A stretch of DNA of 64,000 nt from Lewinella sp. JB7 (GTDB taxonomy: Bacteria > Bacteroidota > Bacteroidia > Chitinophagales > Saprospiraceae), in the NCBI RefSeq assembly GCF_024297185.1, contig NZ_JANCTD010000004.1, forward strand, positions 396,207 to 460,206, given 5' to 3'. A program made the translations under genes and the position numbers. The notes beneath the pieces were generated by a model. The model saw nothing but the letters and a program-made list of their open reading frames with translations. It did not search any database and was not told the origin of the DNA. Numbering within the stretch: the stretch's first letter is position 1; the number at the start of each line of letters is the position of its first letter. Of the stretch, positions 1 to 8,860 are shown piece by piece.

Positions 1-1085
1 TCCAGCTCCGCCCGGGCCCAGGCGGGGATGATGGTGCGCGCCTCTTCGTCGATCCAGCCGCTCCGCATGCCCCGGATATTGAGGGAAGGGTACTGGATCG
101 ACTCCTGGTAGCTGAGGCCGACGCTGTCTACTCGCCCGATCTGGAGTTGGTCACGGATCGCGACCTCATCGTCCGGCACGGCAGCGAGTATTTGGCGGGT
201 GTCCGCGTCAAGATTCACGCCCTCGTAGTAGCCGGGGATCAGTACTCTTCCGTCCGCATCCTTCATGGAGGCCAGTAACTGGGCCAGGGCCAGCGCGGGG
301 TTTGGCGCGTAATTGCCGTAGTGACCGCTGTGCTGGGGGGCTACCGGACCGTAGGTCGTCAGGGTCACGTCGGCGATCCCCCGGGCTCCGAACTTCAGCG
401 TCGGCCGGTTGCTCGGGTGGAGCGGACCGTCGAAGATGATGAGCATATCGGCCGCCAGGAGCTGCTGGTGGCGGTCGACGGCGGCCGGAAGGCGGGGCGA
501 ACCCAGTTCCTCCTCGAAGTCCATAATGATCTTTAGATTATAGTTCGGGGCCAGCCCCTGATCGGACACGGCGTCCAGGGCGGCCAGTAACATACCGATG
601 GGGCCCTTGGCATCCGAGGCGGAACGGGCGTAGACGCGGTCGTCGTCCCGCAGTTCTTCGGGTAAAAAAGTGGTTAGCCATTGCCCGCCTTCCGTATCGC
701 CGCCGCTCCGCCGGATGGCCGGTCGAAACGGATCGGTTTTCCAACGACTGGTATCCGTTGGCTGACCATCCACCTGTAAGTACACCAGGACCGTCTTCTC
801 CGCTCCCGCAACCTCACGCCGCGCCAGTAATAAGGGTACGGTGGGTGTTTCGATGCGTTGCAGGACGAAGTCCCGACGGGCAAAGGCCGATTCGCACCAC
901 CGGACGTTGCGCTCGATGTCCTCCGGATAGTGGGCATCATTCGGCAGGCTGAGTAACTCGATCAGTTCCGGGAAGGTGGCATCGGCGTAGTGCCTGGCTA
1001 ATTCGCCGATCTGGTCCGGGCCGGGCCGCTGACCGAAGAGGGAACAGGTGATAAGACTGGCAATGAGTACGGTAGAGACTTTCAT
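1..1085 (-). CDS. M20-family metallopeptidase (dipeptidase-like), partial at window edge
   Basis: This is the N-terminal ~361 residues of a secreted M20 zinc peptidase; the rest lies beyond base 1. The start at 1085 is followed by a short signal peptide ending near SLFGQ. The second-metal motif SASDAKGP is at about residue 153 and the catalytic EEE cluster (DFEEELGS) at about 190, both as expected for M20. The usual first metal ligand His of the HxD motif reads Gln here (LQVDGQP, about residue 103). I believe a Bacteroidota subfamily carries this change, but cannot check it. A TATCTTGC box (1090-1097) lies 4 bases before the ATG. The gene is divergent from the tricorn-like gene at 1151. The family is secure; the substrate is unknown. 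Confidence 0.88.
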   Translation of the reverse strand, partial: MKVSTVLIASLITCSLFGQRPGPDQIGELARHYADATFPELIELLSLPNDAHYPEDIERNVRWCESAFARRDFVLQRIETPTVPLLLARREVAGAEKTVLVYLQVDGQPTDTSRWKTDPFRPAIRRSGGDTEGGQWLTTFLPEELRDDDRVYARSASDAKGPIGMLLAALDAVSDQGLAPNYNLKIIMDFEEELGSPRLPAAVDRHQQLLAADMLIIFDGPLHPSNRPTLKFGARGIADVTLTTYGPVAPQHSGHYGNYAPNPALALAQLLASMKDADGRVLIPGYYEGVNLDADTRQILAAVPDDEVAIRDQLQIGRVDSVGLSYQESIQYPSLNIRGMRSGWIDEEARTIIPAWARAEL

Positions 1086-1150
1086 CGGAGCAAGATACCT
1101 ACGGATGTCGCCGGATATATATACTTTCCCTACGAATCGAAATCCCTGCC

Positions 1151-4100
1151 ATGACTTACCGACTACTCACCGGGCTGTTTTTACTACTTGCCGGCTCCCT
1201 TCCCGCCCAGACACGGCTCCTCGCGGATCCCGCCATCAGCGCCAACCACGTCGCCTTCACCTACGCGGGCGACCTATGGGTTGCCGATCGGGACGGCAGT
1301 AACGTACGGCGGCTTACGATCGGGGAGGGGCAGGAAACGCACCCCGTGTTTAGTCCTGACGGCCAGACCCTGGCCTTTACCGGCGCTTACGACGGCAACC
1401 TGGATGTGTACACCGTCCCCGTGACCGGCGGGATTCCGCGGCGGCTGACCTGGCATCCCTACCCCGACGAGGTGCAGGCCTTCTCCCCGGACGGCAAGCA
1501 AATTCTGTTCACCTCCAAGCGCGACGTATTCACCAATCGGTATAACCAACTATTTACGGTAGGTCTGGAGGGCGGCCGCGTGACCCCCCTGAATATCCCG
1601 ACCGCCTTTCAGGCCGATTATTCCGCCGACGGCAGCCGTTTGGCCTACACCCCACTGGGCGACCGCAGTTCCATGTGGAAGAACTACCGGGGTGGTACCG
1701 TGTCCCGGATCTGGGTATTCACCCGGGCGGACAGCTCCGTCGTCGAAATCCCTAAACCGGAGACGGGCAGTAACGACAATGCCCCCCAGTGGCTCGACGG
1801 CAAGGTGTATTTCCGCAGCGACCGCGACGGAGAATACAACCTCCATGCCTTCGATCCCGCCACCCAATCCGTCGATCGCCTGACCGACTTCCGGGACTTT
1901 CCGGTCATTGCCCTGCGCGCGGGCGCGGGAGCCGTCATCTTCGAACAAGCGGGCTATTTACACACCTACGATCCGACCACCGGCGAGGTGAATCAACTCG
2001 ACATCAATTTCAGTGCAGACGTACTCGATATCCGGCCCCGCTACGTGACCGGCGACCACGTACGCTCCTCCGACGTATCTCCCAGCGGGAAGCGCCTGGT
2101 GTTCGACTACCGGGGCGAAATCCTCACCGCGCCCGCCGACCAGGGTGACGTGGAGAACCTGAGCCATTCCCCCGGCGCCCACGAAACCTACCCCGCCTGG
2201 TCGCCGGACGGAAAGACGGTCGCGTACTTCAGCGATGCTTCCGGAGAATATGCCCTGCACCTGTCCCGCCTGGATCGTGAGGGGCCGGGCGACAAGGTGC
2301 GCGAGATCGAACTTCCCGGCACCGGTTTCTACGCCCATCTCCACTGGTCGCCCGACGCCAACCGACTGGCCTTCGTGGATAATGGTCGCAACTTATACGT
2401 GCTCGACGTAGCCAGCGGACGCGTCACTAAGGTGGACCAGGATCAACTGTACTACCCCGGTGAGTACCGCGACCTCTTCGGTTCGTGGTCTCCCGACAGC
2501 AAGTGGCTGGCCTACTCCAAGATTACGCCGACGAACTTCGAACGGGCGTACGTCTATAACGTCGACAACGGAGCGTCCCGGGCGGTAACCGATCCGCTCG
2601 TCAATGTCACCGAGCCGGTATTCGACCCGACGGGGAAGTACCTTTACCTGACCGCCTCCACCGACGCGGGACCCGTCGTAAACTGGTTCCAGCAGTCGAG
2701 CAACGACATGCGGGCCACCAACGGAATCTACCTGATCACCCTACAGAAGGAAGTGGTCTCTCCCTTCTTCCACCGCAACGACCGCGAAGGGACGGACGCC
2801 GACGAGCGTTTTGAAGCCGCCCTGGAGAAGGAGCGCTCGGCCGGAAAACCGGCAATGGAAGAATCCGCTACCCCGCCCGCCGATACCGTACCGGGGCCGG
2901 TGCGCATCGACTTCGACGGGCTGGAAAAGCGGATCGTCCACGTACCCCTCCCGAACGGCAATTACGCGAATCTGGCGGCACCCGTGGCGGGGGAACTACT
3001 GTTCATCAATTACGGGGAGGAGGAGTCCGTGCTGCAACGCTACTCCCTCGAAACCCGGGAAATGGAGGAACTCATTCCCGCCGACTGGTTCATCCCCACG
3101 GCCGATGGCCAGAAGCTCTTCGTCAGCAGCTACGGCCGCTGGGGGGTTACCGACCAACAACAACCCAGTCTGGAGGACCTCAAGGAACCGGAAGCCTACG
3201 GACTCAGCGTAAGGATCGATCCCGTAGCCGAATGGCGCAATATCTTCCACGAAATGTGGCGCGTCAATCGGGATTATTTCTATGACCCCAATATGCACGG
3301 CGTGGACTGGGCCGCCATGAAGGCGAAGTACGAGCCCTTCCTGGCCGACGTACGTACCAGTGCCGACCTGTACCGCGTCATGGAGTGGATGGGCAGCGAA
3401 CTCGGGGTCGGTCACCACCGCTTCGGAAGCCGGGGCGAACCGCTGCGGGAAGCCGAGGAAGTAAAGGGTGGACTACTCGGCGCTGACTACGCCATCGCGA
3501 ACGATCGCTACCGCTTCGCCAAAATCTACGGGGGACTCAACTGGAACCGCGACCTGGCTTCCCCCCTTACCGAGCCGGGGGTCGACGTGCGGGAGGGCGA
3601 CTACCTGCTGGCGGTCGACGGTCAACCGCTGGTGGCCGGTGACAACCTATACCGCCTCTTCGAACGGACGGCGGGCCGCACGGTAACGCTTACGGTCGGG
3701 CCCAGTGCCGACGGCAGTAACTCCCGGAAGGTAAAGGTCACCCCCATCGAGGACGAATACGATCTGCGTAATCGAGACTGGGTGGAGGGTAACCTCAGGA
3801 AGGTGAATGCGGCCACCGGCGGGAAGGTAGCTTACGTATACGTGCCGAATACCGGGGGCGGTGGGTTCGAGTACTTCAAGCGCTACTTTTTCCCGCAGGT
3901 CGATAAGCAGGCCATCATCGTTGACGAACGGTTCAACGGCGGCGGGCAGATCGCGGACTACTACATCGAACTCCTCATGCGCCCCTACCAGAACAGCTGG
4001 ACCTACCGCTACGGCCAGGACCAGCACGCGCCCGTCGCCTCTATTCAGGGGCCGAAGGTTCTCCTCGTCGACGAAACGGCCGGCTCGGGCGGAGACCTCT

Positions 4101-4432
4101 TCCCCTACCTCTGGCGGCAGAATGAGCTCGGGCCCATGATCGGTAAGCGCACCTGGGGCGGACTGGTCGGCGTCTTAGGTTTCCCCGAATTCATCGATGG
4201 TGGATCGGTGACCGCCCCGAACGTAGCCTTCTGGGATAAGGACGGCTACCGGGTCGAGAACGAAGGCGTCGCGCCGGACATCGTAGTCGAGCAGTACCCG
4301 CAGGAAGTCATGGCCGGCCGCGACCCCCAACTGGAACGGGCGATCGAAGAGGTGATGCGGCAACTGCGCGAAAACCCGACGCCGCAGCCGGAGCGACCGG
4401 CCTTCGAGAAGCGGGGATCGGCGAAATTTTAA
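1151..4432 (+). CDS. Tricorn-like S41 protease, secreted
   Basis: A 1093-residue tricorn-type protease. A signal peptide (LLLAGSLPAQ) sends it to the periplasm, unlike cytoplasmic archaeal tricorn. Residues about 25-640 are WD40/TolB-like propeller blades with repeated FSPDG/WSPDG motifs. The tricorn C1 region follows at about 695-760, with GVGHHRFG carrying the likely catalytic His near 754. A PDZ-like segment lies at about 770-865 and the S41 core after it, with the nucleophile Ser in TAGSGGD near residue 979. These positions are close to His746 and Ser965 of Thermoplasma tricorn. It probably degrades peptides released by larger proteases. It converges on the receptor gene at 4477 with a 44-bp AT-rich spacer. 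Confidence 0.93.
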   Translation: MTYRLLTGLFLLLAGSLPAQTRLLADPAISANHVAFTYAGDLWVADRDGSNVRRLTIGEGQETHPVFSPDGQTLAFTGAYDGNLDVYTVPVTGGIPRRLTWHPYPDEVQAFSPDGKQILFTSKRDVFTNRYNQLFTVGLEGGRVTPLNIPTAFQADYSADGSRLAYTPLGDRSSMWKNYRGGTVSRIWVFTRADSSVVEIPKPETGSNDNAPQWLDGKVYFRSDRDGEYNLHAFDPATQSVDRLTDFRDFPVIALRAGAGAVIFEQAGYLHTYDPTTGEVNQLDINFSADVLDIRPRYVTGDHVRSSDVSPSGKRLVFDYRGEILTAPADQGDVENLSHSPGAHETYPAWSPDGKTVAYFSDASGEYALHLSRLDREGPGDKVREIELPGTGFYAHLHWSPDANRLAFVDNGRNLYVLDVASGRVTKVDQDQLYYPGEYRDLFGSWSPDSKWLAYSKITPTNFERAYVYNVDNGASRAVTDPLVNVTEPVFDPTGKYLYLTASTDAGPVVNWFQQSSNDMRATNGIYLITLQKEVVSPFFHRNDREGTDADERFEAALEKERSAGKPAMEESATPPADTVPGPVRIDFDGLEKRIVHVPLPNGNYANLAAPVAGELLFINYGEEESVLQRYSLETREMEELIPADWFIPTADGQKLFVSSYGRWGVTDQQQPSLEDLKEPEAYGLSVRIDPVAEWRNIFHEMWRVNRDYFYDPNMHGVDWAAMKAKYEPFLADVRTSADLYRVMEWMGSELGVGHHRFGSRGEPLREAEEVKGGLLGADYAIANDRYRFAKIYGGLNWNRDLASPLTEPGVDVREGDYLLAVDGQPLVAGDNLYRLFERTAGRTVTLTVGPSADGSNSRKVKVTPIEDEYDLRNRDWVEGNLRKVNAATGGKVAYVYVPNTGGGGFEYFKRYFFPQVDKQAIIVDERFNGGGQIADYYIELLMRPYQNSWTYRYGQDQHAPVASIQGPKVLLVDETAGSGGDLFPYLWRQNELGPMIGKRTWGGLVGVLGFPEFIDGGSVTAPNVAFWDKDGYRVENEGVAPDIVVEQYPQEVMAGRDPQLERAIEEVMRQLRENPTPQPERPAFEKRGSAKF

Positions 4433-4480
4433 ATTGCCAATGTCAAATTTTAAATGTCAAATTTTCAATTGGAAATTTAA
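4432..4480. repeat. AT-rich intergenic repeat element, copy 1
   Basis: This spacer is almost pure A/T in a high-GC region. It holds a 12-bp direct repeat ATGTCAAATTTT at 4440-4451 and 4454-4465. The 21 bases at 4459-4479 match 50300-50320 with one mismatch. Related AAATTTTAAA runs occur at 50821-50855. It also supplies the stop of the receptor gene. The origin is unknown; it looks like a dispersed element. Confidence 0.6.
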
Positions 4481-6942
4481 AACTGCTGGTTCCCCTCACC
4501 CTCCTTCTGGTCGTCGTTGCGCACGCGACTGCGGCGATTCTGCGCCTTGAAGTCGATGGCGCCGAACTTGTGGCTGAAGTTGATGCCGAAGCTGCGGAAG
4601 GGAATGGTGAAGGAACTTTCCTGCTCGAAGGTTTCTCCGCGTAGGCTGGAGGCGAATACCTTATCGTCGCTGAAGGGCGTAATAACCCGTAAGCCCAGGG
4701 AGGTGCGTTCGCTGAGGTCGTAGTTCAGGCCCACGCCGTAGATGCTGAAACTCGGGTTGCTGCCCTGGAGGGTCTGCTGGGGTCCGCGACCGAAGACGAA
4801 GAAGTCAGCCCGCAGCTTGTCGCTGAATTTGTAGCTGCCGCCGCCGTTGCCGCTGATGATGTCGGCCGAGCGCTCCAGTTGTTCGCCCCCTACGATACCG
4901 GTACCGTTATAGCGGCCGTAGTTAATGCTGGCCCGTAACTGCAGTTTCTGCCAGAGCGTGAAGGAGGTGAAGAAGTTGGCGCCGTAGGTATCGCTGCTGC
5001 CGATGTTGAGAAAGGTGGTGGTACTGGCTACGCCGTCGTCGTCGATGCGCAGGAAGCTTTCGATGAGGTCCTTAGTCTCCCGGTAGTACACGGAGGCGTT
5101 CAGGACGACGCCCTTGATGTAGGTGTTGTAAGCCAGTTCGTACTGGTCGACGACCTCGGGTTTTAGGTCGGGATTACCGATCTGCAGGGAGTTGGGGTCC
5201 GAGATGGCCGTAAAGGGGTTAATGTAGTACAGGCTCGGCCGTTGTATGCGCTGGTTGTAACTGCCCTTCAGGTTGCTGAACTGACTGAGTTTACGGCTCA
5301 GGATGATGCTCGGCAAGAAGTTTTGGTAGCTGTTCCCGAAGCTCGGATTCTCGCTCCGGAATTCCCCGCCGATCTCCGTTGTCTCGTACCGGGCGCCGGC
5401 CACGAGTCCCCAGTTATCGCTAATGGTCCAGTTAGCACTTAGGTAGGCGGCGTATACGTCCTGGTCATAAAGAAACAGGTCGGTAAGCCGGGGGGAATCG
5501 GTGAAAGTGCCGGCGTCGTTGGGTTTCACCTGAGTACGGTAGTCACTGTCGATACGGCGCAGCACGGTCTTCAGGCCGGTTTCCACCTTCAGGCGGTCGC
5601 CGGCGGGGTGGACGTAGTCCAACTGACCGGTGTACTCCAGGTTCAGGCCGTCGTTGGTGTTGATCAGGTCGCGCTGGTAGATATCCAGGTCGCCGGTTTG
5701 GTCGACGATGTTATCGGTGCGGCTGTCCTGTCCGCTGACCTGGAAGGCGACGATGAGTTCCCGGTCCGGTTGGTCGGGAAAGGTGCGGCGGTAGTCTAGG
5801 GTACCGTCGAAACCAGCGTTGGCGTTTTCGCTGTCGTTGAAGCGGGAAAAACTGACGTTATTGCCCTCAGCATAGGCGTTGATGAAGCCATCGGTCGTAC
5901 CCTCCACGTTGCGGGCGAATCGATTATACCGCCCGCTCAGGTTGAGGCTGTTGTAGGCGTTGAAGTCGTAGAAGGCGCCGAGGTTGCCGTTGGCTCCGAA
6001 GAAACCGGAGGCGTTCACCCCGTGCTGGCTGAGTTGGCGGACGGGGCCGTTAGGGCCGAAGTCGGTGCGCAGGAAATCGATTTGGGCGTCACGTTTCCAG
6101 CTCCAGAAGCCGTTCACGCCGCCGTTGATGCCGAAGCGCCCCACGAGAGCATTGACGTTGAGCCCGAAGTTGTTCTGCCGGGTGCCGATGCTGGAGTTGA
6201 CGGTGCCGGTGAAGCCCTGGGCGTCCTTCTTCTTGGTGATGATGTTGATGATGCCGCCGGAGCCTTCGCCGTCGTAGCGGGCCGAGGGGGTGGTGATCAC
6301 TTCCACCGATTTGATCTGGTCGGAGGGGATGCTCTTCAGGGCGTCGGCGACGCTGGTGGCGAAGATGGTCGATGGCCGTCCGTTGATGAGGATGCGGAGA
6401 TTGGAGGAGCCGCGCAGACTTACGTTGCCCTCCAGGTCGACGCTCAGCAGGGGCACCTTGCGTAGTACGTCGCTGGCATCACCGCCCTGGTTGGTGGCAT
6501 CCTTCTCGGCGTTGTAAACGAGTTTGTCGATGCGGTTCTCCACCAGGCTGGCTTCACCCGTAACTTCTACGCCGTCCAGCATGACGGCGTCGGTGGCCAA
6601 AGCAATCGGGGGTAGCTCGAGGTCGGGGCTTTTTTTCGTGGTCTTTACCTCGGCGACGGTCTGCTCCGTGTAGCCGATGAAGGAGGCTTTGATCTGGTAC
6701 TCCCCTACCGGGATATCCGTGAGCTTAAAGCTGCCGTCGGGTTCGGTCAGCGTACCGTTGATCTGGGTCTGCCCGTCGGCGGCCAGCAGCACGATGGTGG
6801 CGTATTCGACGGGGTCTCCGGTTTCGGCGTCGGTAACCATCCCCCTGATCGTACCCTTGATGGCGGGTGGGCCACCGGCTCCGGGGTACTGAGCGAAGAG
6901 GGAAGTCGTGCAGAGGCAAAGAAAAAGTAGGGCTGCTTTCAT
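4477..6942 (-). CDS. TonB-dependent-receptor-like outer membrane beta-barrel protein
   Basis: An 821-residue outer-membrane protein. A signal peptide (LCTTSLFAQ) is followed by a carboxypeptidase-regulatory-like Ig fold (about residues 27-115; GMVTDAETGDPVEYATI). A plug domain follows at about 120-235 (SLRGSSNLRILINGRPSTI), then a long beta-barrel. The pattern fits the Bacteroidota 'outer membrane beta-barrel protein' family of TonB-dependent transporters. No SusD partner or substrate enzyme is adjacent, so the ligand cannot be guessed. A TAATTTTG -7 box (6968-6975) is 25 bases upstream. It ends in the AT-rich repeat shared with the tricorn-like gene. Confidence 0.9.
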   Translation of the reverse strand: MKAALLFLCLCTTSLFAQYPGAGGPPAIKGTIRGMVTDAETGDPVEYATIVLLAADGQTQINGTLTEPDGSFKLTDIPVGEYQIKASFIGYTEQTVAEVKTTKKSPDLELPPIALATDAVMLDGVEVTGEASLVENRIDKLVYNAEKDATNQGGDASDVLRKVPLLSVDLEGNVSLRGSSNLRILINGRPSTIFATSVADALKSIPSDQIKSVEVITTPSARYDGEGSGGIINIITKKKDAQGFTGTVNSSIGTRQNNFGLNVNALVGRFGINGGVNGFWSWKRDAQIDFLRTDFGPNGPVRQLSQHGVNASGFFGANGNLGAFYDFNAYNSLNLSGRYNRFARNVEGTTDGFINAYAEGNNVSFSRFNDSENANAGFDGTLDYRRTFPDQPDRELIVAFQVSGQDSRTDNIVDQTGDLDIYQRDLINTNDGLNLEYTGQLDYVHPAGDRLKVETGLKTVLRRIDSDYRTQVKPNDAGTFTDSPRLTDLFLYDQDVYAAYLSANWTISDNWGLVAGARYETTEIGGEFRSENPSFGNSYQNFLPSIILSRKLSQFSNLKGSYNQRIQRPSLYYINPFTAISDPNSLQIGNPDLKPEVVDQYELAYNTYIKGVVLNASVYYRETKDLIESFLRIDDDGVASTTTFLNIGSSDTYGANFFTSFTLWQKLQLRASINYGRYNGTGIVGGEQLERSADIISGNGGGSYKFSDKLRADFFVFGRGPQQTLQGSNPSFSIYGVGLNYDLSERTSLGLRVITPFSDDKVFASSLRGETFEQESSFTIPFRSFGINFSHKFGAIDFKAQNRRSRVRNDDQKEGEGNQQF

Positions 6943-6967
6943 AACTGGGCGATCGGGGGGTAGACGG

Positions 6968-6975
6968 CAAAATTA
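6968..6975 (-). promoter_or_regulatory. -7 box of the outer-membrane receptor gene
   Basis: The minus strand reads TAATTTTG, a full match to the Bacteroidota TAnnTTTG element, 25 bases before the ATG at 6942. No clear -33 TTG was identified. Confidence 0.5.
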
Positions 6976-7113
6976 CGTTCCGCCCTACCCCCCTATTGCC
7001 GCCCCGATCCGCTGTTCGACGAACGGAGCGGAATAATCTACCACCTTCGCCCCCCTACTGGTCCGACGGGTCCGGACTTGGGCGGCGACGGAATGCTATC
7101 CTTATTTTTGGCC

Positions 7114-7773
7114 ATGCCCGACTACCTTCCCCTCGACCACCAGGCTCGCTCGCCCGACGACATGGCCGCCACCGCGGCGGCTGATTACCGCGAACTAAGT
7201 CGCCGCCGTACCGTCCGCGATTTCTCCGCTGCGGCGGTTCCGCGCACCGTGATCGAGGACATCGTGCGCACCGCGGCTACCGCTCCCTCGGGTGCCCATA
7301 AACAGCCGTGGCACTTCTGCGTGGTCAGCGACCCGGAGATCAAACGGCAGATTCGGGAGGCCGCCGAGAAGGAGGAGTACGACAATTACCACGGCCGCAT
7401 GTCGGAGGAGTGGCTGGAGGACCTGGCCGTGTTCGGGACCGACTGGCACAAGCCATTCCTCACCACCGCCCCCTACCTGATCGTGGTGTTCAAGAAGGCA
7501 TATGATGTGGGGGAAGACGGCAAACGGCACAAGAACTACTACGTCAACGAATCGGTCGGCATCGCCTGCGGCTTCCTGATCGCGGCCATCCATCGGGCCG
7601 GGCTGGTGACGGTAACCCATACGCCCAGTCCGATGAATTTCCTGCAGAAGGTGCTCGGTCGGCCGGAAAACGAGCGGGCCTACCTCCTGCTCCCCGTGGG
7701 ACTGCCGGCGGCGGATGCCCAGGTGCCGGCCATCGAGCGGAAACCGCTGGACGAGGTGCTAACCTGGTACTGA
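7114..7773 (+). CDS. Nitroreductase-superfamily flavoprotein, iodotyrosine deiodinase-like
   Basis: A 219-residue FMN-dependent nitroreductase-fold protein. The text closely follows animal iodotyrosine deiodinase: TAPSGAHKQPW (FMN-binding), NESVGIACG, GLVTVTHTP, LLPVGLPA and ERKPLDE all have counterparts. The three IYD residues that grip the substrate zwitterion (Glu157, Tyr161, Lys182 in the human enzyme) align with Glu88, Tyr92 and Lys113. A bacterial IYD is known from Haliscomenobacter hydrossis, a related organism. The expected activity is reductive dehalogenation of halotyrosines in the cytosol; no membrane anchor is seen. The start at 7114 is chosen because a TATTTTTG box ends 3 bases upstream; an in-frame ATG at 7091 is less likely. 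It stands alone, upstream of Uma2. Confidence 0.85.
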   Translation: MPDYLPLDHQARSPDDMAATAAADYRELSRRRTVRDFSAAAVPRTVIEDIVRTAATAPSGAHKQPWHFCVVSDPEIKRQIREAAEKEEYDNYHGRMSEEWLEDLAVFGTDWHKPFLTTAPYLIVVFKKAYDVGEDGKRHKNYYVNESVGIACGFLIAAIHRAGLVTVTHTPSPMNFLQKVLGRPENERAYLLLPVGLPAADAQVPAIERKPLDEVLTWY

Positions 7774-7808
7774 CTTATCCGTTATATTAGCTGACGCAAT
7801 CTTTTGCC

Positions 7809-8402
7809 ATGTATATGCCCCCCCTGCCCGATGCGCTGCTGCCGGTTTATTCTTCCAAGCGGGTTACCGCCGATGAATTTGCGGCCCTATGCGAAGAACA
7901 CCCAGATATGCATGCGGAACTTGAAGTAGACGGGAGATTAAAAATTATGAGTCCGGTAGGGGGTCTAAGTGGCAATCGCGAAAACGAGTTTAATGCAGAT
8001 TTAACGCTTTACGCGCGAGCGCAGGGCGGCAAGGCGTTCAGTGCCAGTACAGGGTTTCGTTTACCCGATGGTTCGATCCGGTCCCCCGACGCTGCTTATT
8101 TGTCGGACGCTCAGCTCAGCCAACTTTCTCCCGAGCAGTTTGAAAAGTTTATTCCAGCCGGACCGGTCTTTATCATCGAAGTACTATCTGTTTCCGACGG
8201 TTTACGGGAAGCGGAAACCAAAATGCGCGACACCTGGATCGCCAATGGCGTCCGCCTAGCCTGGCTCGCGGACGTAGACAACCAACGGCTGTGGATCTAC
8301 CGCGCCGACCACTCCGTCGAACTGGTAAGCCCCCTCGACCGTACCATCACGGGGGAGGACGTACTGCCCGGATTCACCTTCGATCTCAACTTGCTCGCTT
8401 AG
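7809..8402 (+). CDS. Uma2-family PD-(D/E)XK endonuclease-like protein
   Basis: A 197-residue DUF820/Uma2 protein. The family signatures are present: a start region ending in VTADEFAALCE, RSPDAAYLS with the first acidic residue near 97, FIIEVLS with the Glu near 122, then ETKMRDTWIANGV and LAWLADV. These form the predicted restriction-fold active site. The family expands strongly in Cyanobacteria and Bacteroidota, but its cellular role is not established. GC and codon use are somewhat lower than in flanking genes, consistent with mobility. The start could be at 7809 or the ATG two codons on. It sits 9 bases before the DUF5655 gene, possibly as one unit. Confidence 0.88.
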   Translation: MYMPPLPDALLPVYSSKRVTADEFAALCEEHPDMHAELEVDGRLKIMSPVGGLSGNRENEFNADLTLYARAQGGKAFSASTGFRLPDGSIRSPDAAYLSDAQLSQLSPEQFEKFIPAGPVFIIEVLSVSDGLREAETKMRDTWIANGVRLAWLADVDNQRLWIYRADHSVELVSPLDRTITGEDVLPGFTFDLNLLA

Positions 8403-8411
8403 CCCTACGGT

Positions 8412-8825
8412 ATGTGGACATGCCCTAAATGCCAGCGCCCCTTCCGCCGGCCCCAGCAACAACACATCTGTAGCGAGAAGACCATCGACGAGATTTTCGC
8501 CGGTAAGCCGGACAACGTGATCATGGCCTTCGACGACGTACTCCTCGCCACCGCCGACTGGGAGCCCAACCTCATCACCCCCGCCCGCCGCGCCATTATG
8601 TTTACCAACAAGCGGGCCTGGCTGGTCGTGCGCCCCATGACTAAGGTGCTGGAAATAAGCTTTTTTACCGGCGAAGTCATCCACAGTCCCGTGCTGCACC
8701 GCTCGGCCCCGGACACGATGGGGCAGTCGAAATACCGCCACTCCATCCGCCTGGGCGGTCCGGGGGAACTCTCCACGGAGGCCATCGATCTCCTGCGGAA
8801 GGGCTACGATTACAGCAACCGCTGA
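8412..8825 (+). CDS. DUF5655 domain protein
   Basis: A 137-residue protein that starts with a zinc-ribbon-like segment (WTCPKCQRPF followed by HIC). A DUF5655 domain covers the rest (LITPARRAIMFTNKRAW, GEVIHSPVLHRS, ELSTEAIDLLRKGYDYS). The function is unknown. It starts 9 bases after the Uma2 stop and ends 35 bases before argH. It is small and soluble, with no signal peptide. Confidence 0.8.
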   Translation: MWTCPKCQRPFRRPQQQHICSEKTIDEIFAGKPDNVIMAFDDVLLATADWEPNLITPARRAIMFTNKRAWLVVRPMTKVLEISFFTGEVIHSPVLHRSAPDTMGQSKYRHSIRLGGPGELSTEAIDLLRKGYDYSNR

Positions 8826-8848
8826 GGGAGCTTCCCCGCCCTTTTGCC

Positions 8849-8856
8849 CATCTTTG
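8849..8856 (+). promoter_or_regulatory. Probable -7 box of argH, 4 bases before ATG
   Basis: CATCTTTG differs from TAnnTTTG at the first base only. Its position would place the transcript start at or next to the start codon. Confidence 0.4.
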
Positions 8857-8860
8857 CCCC

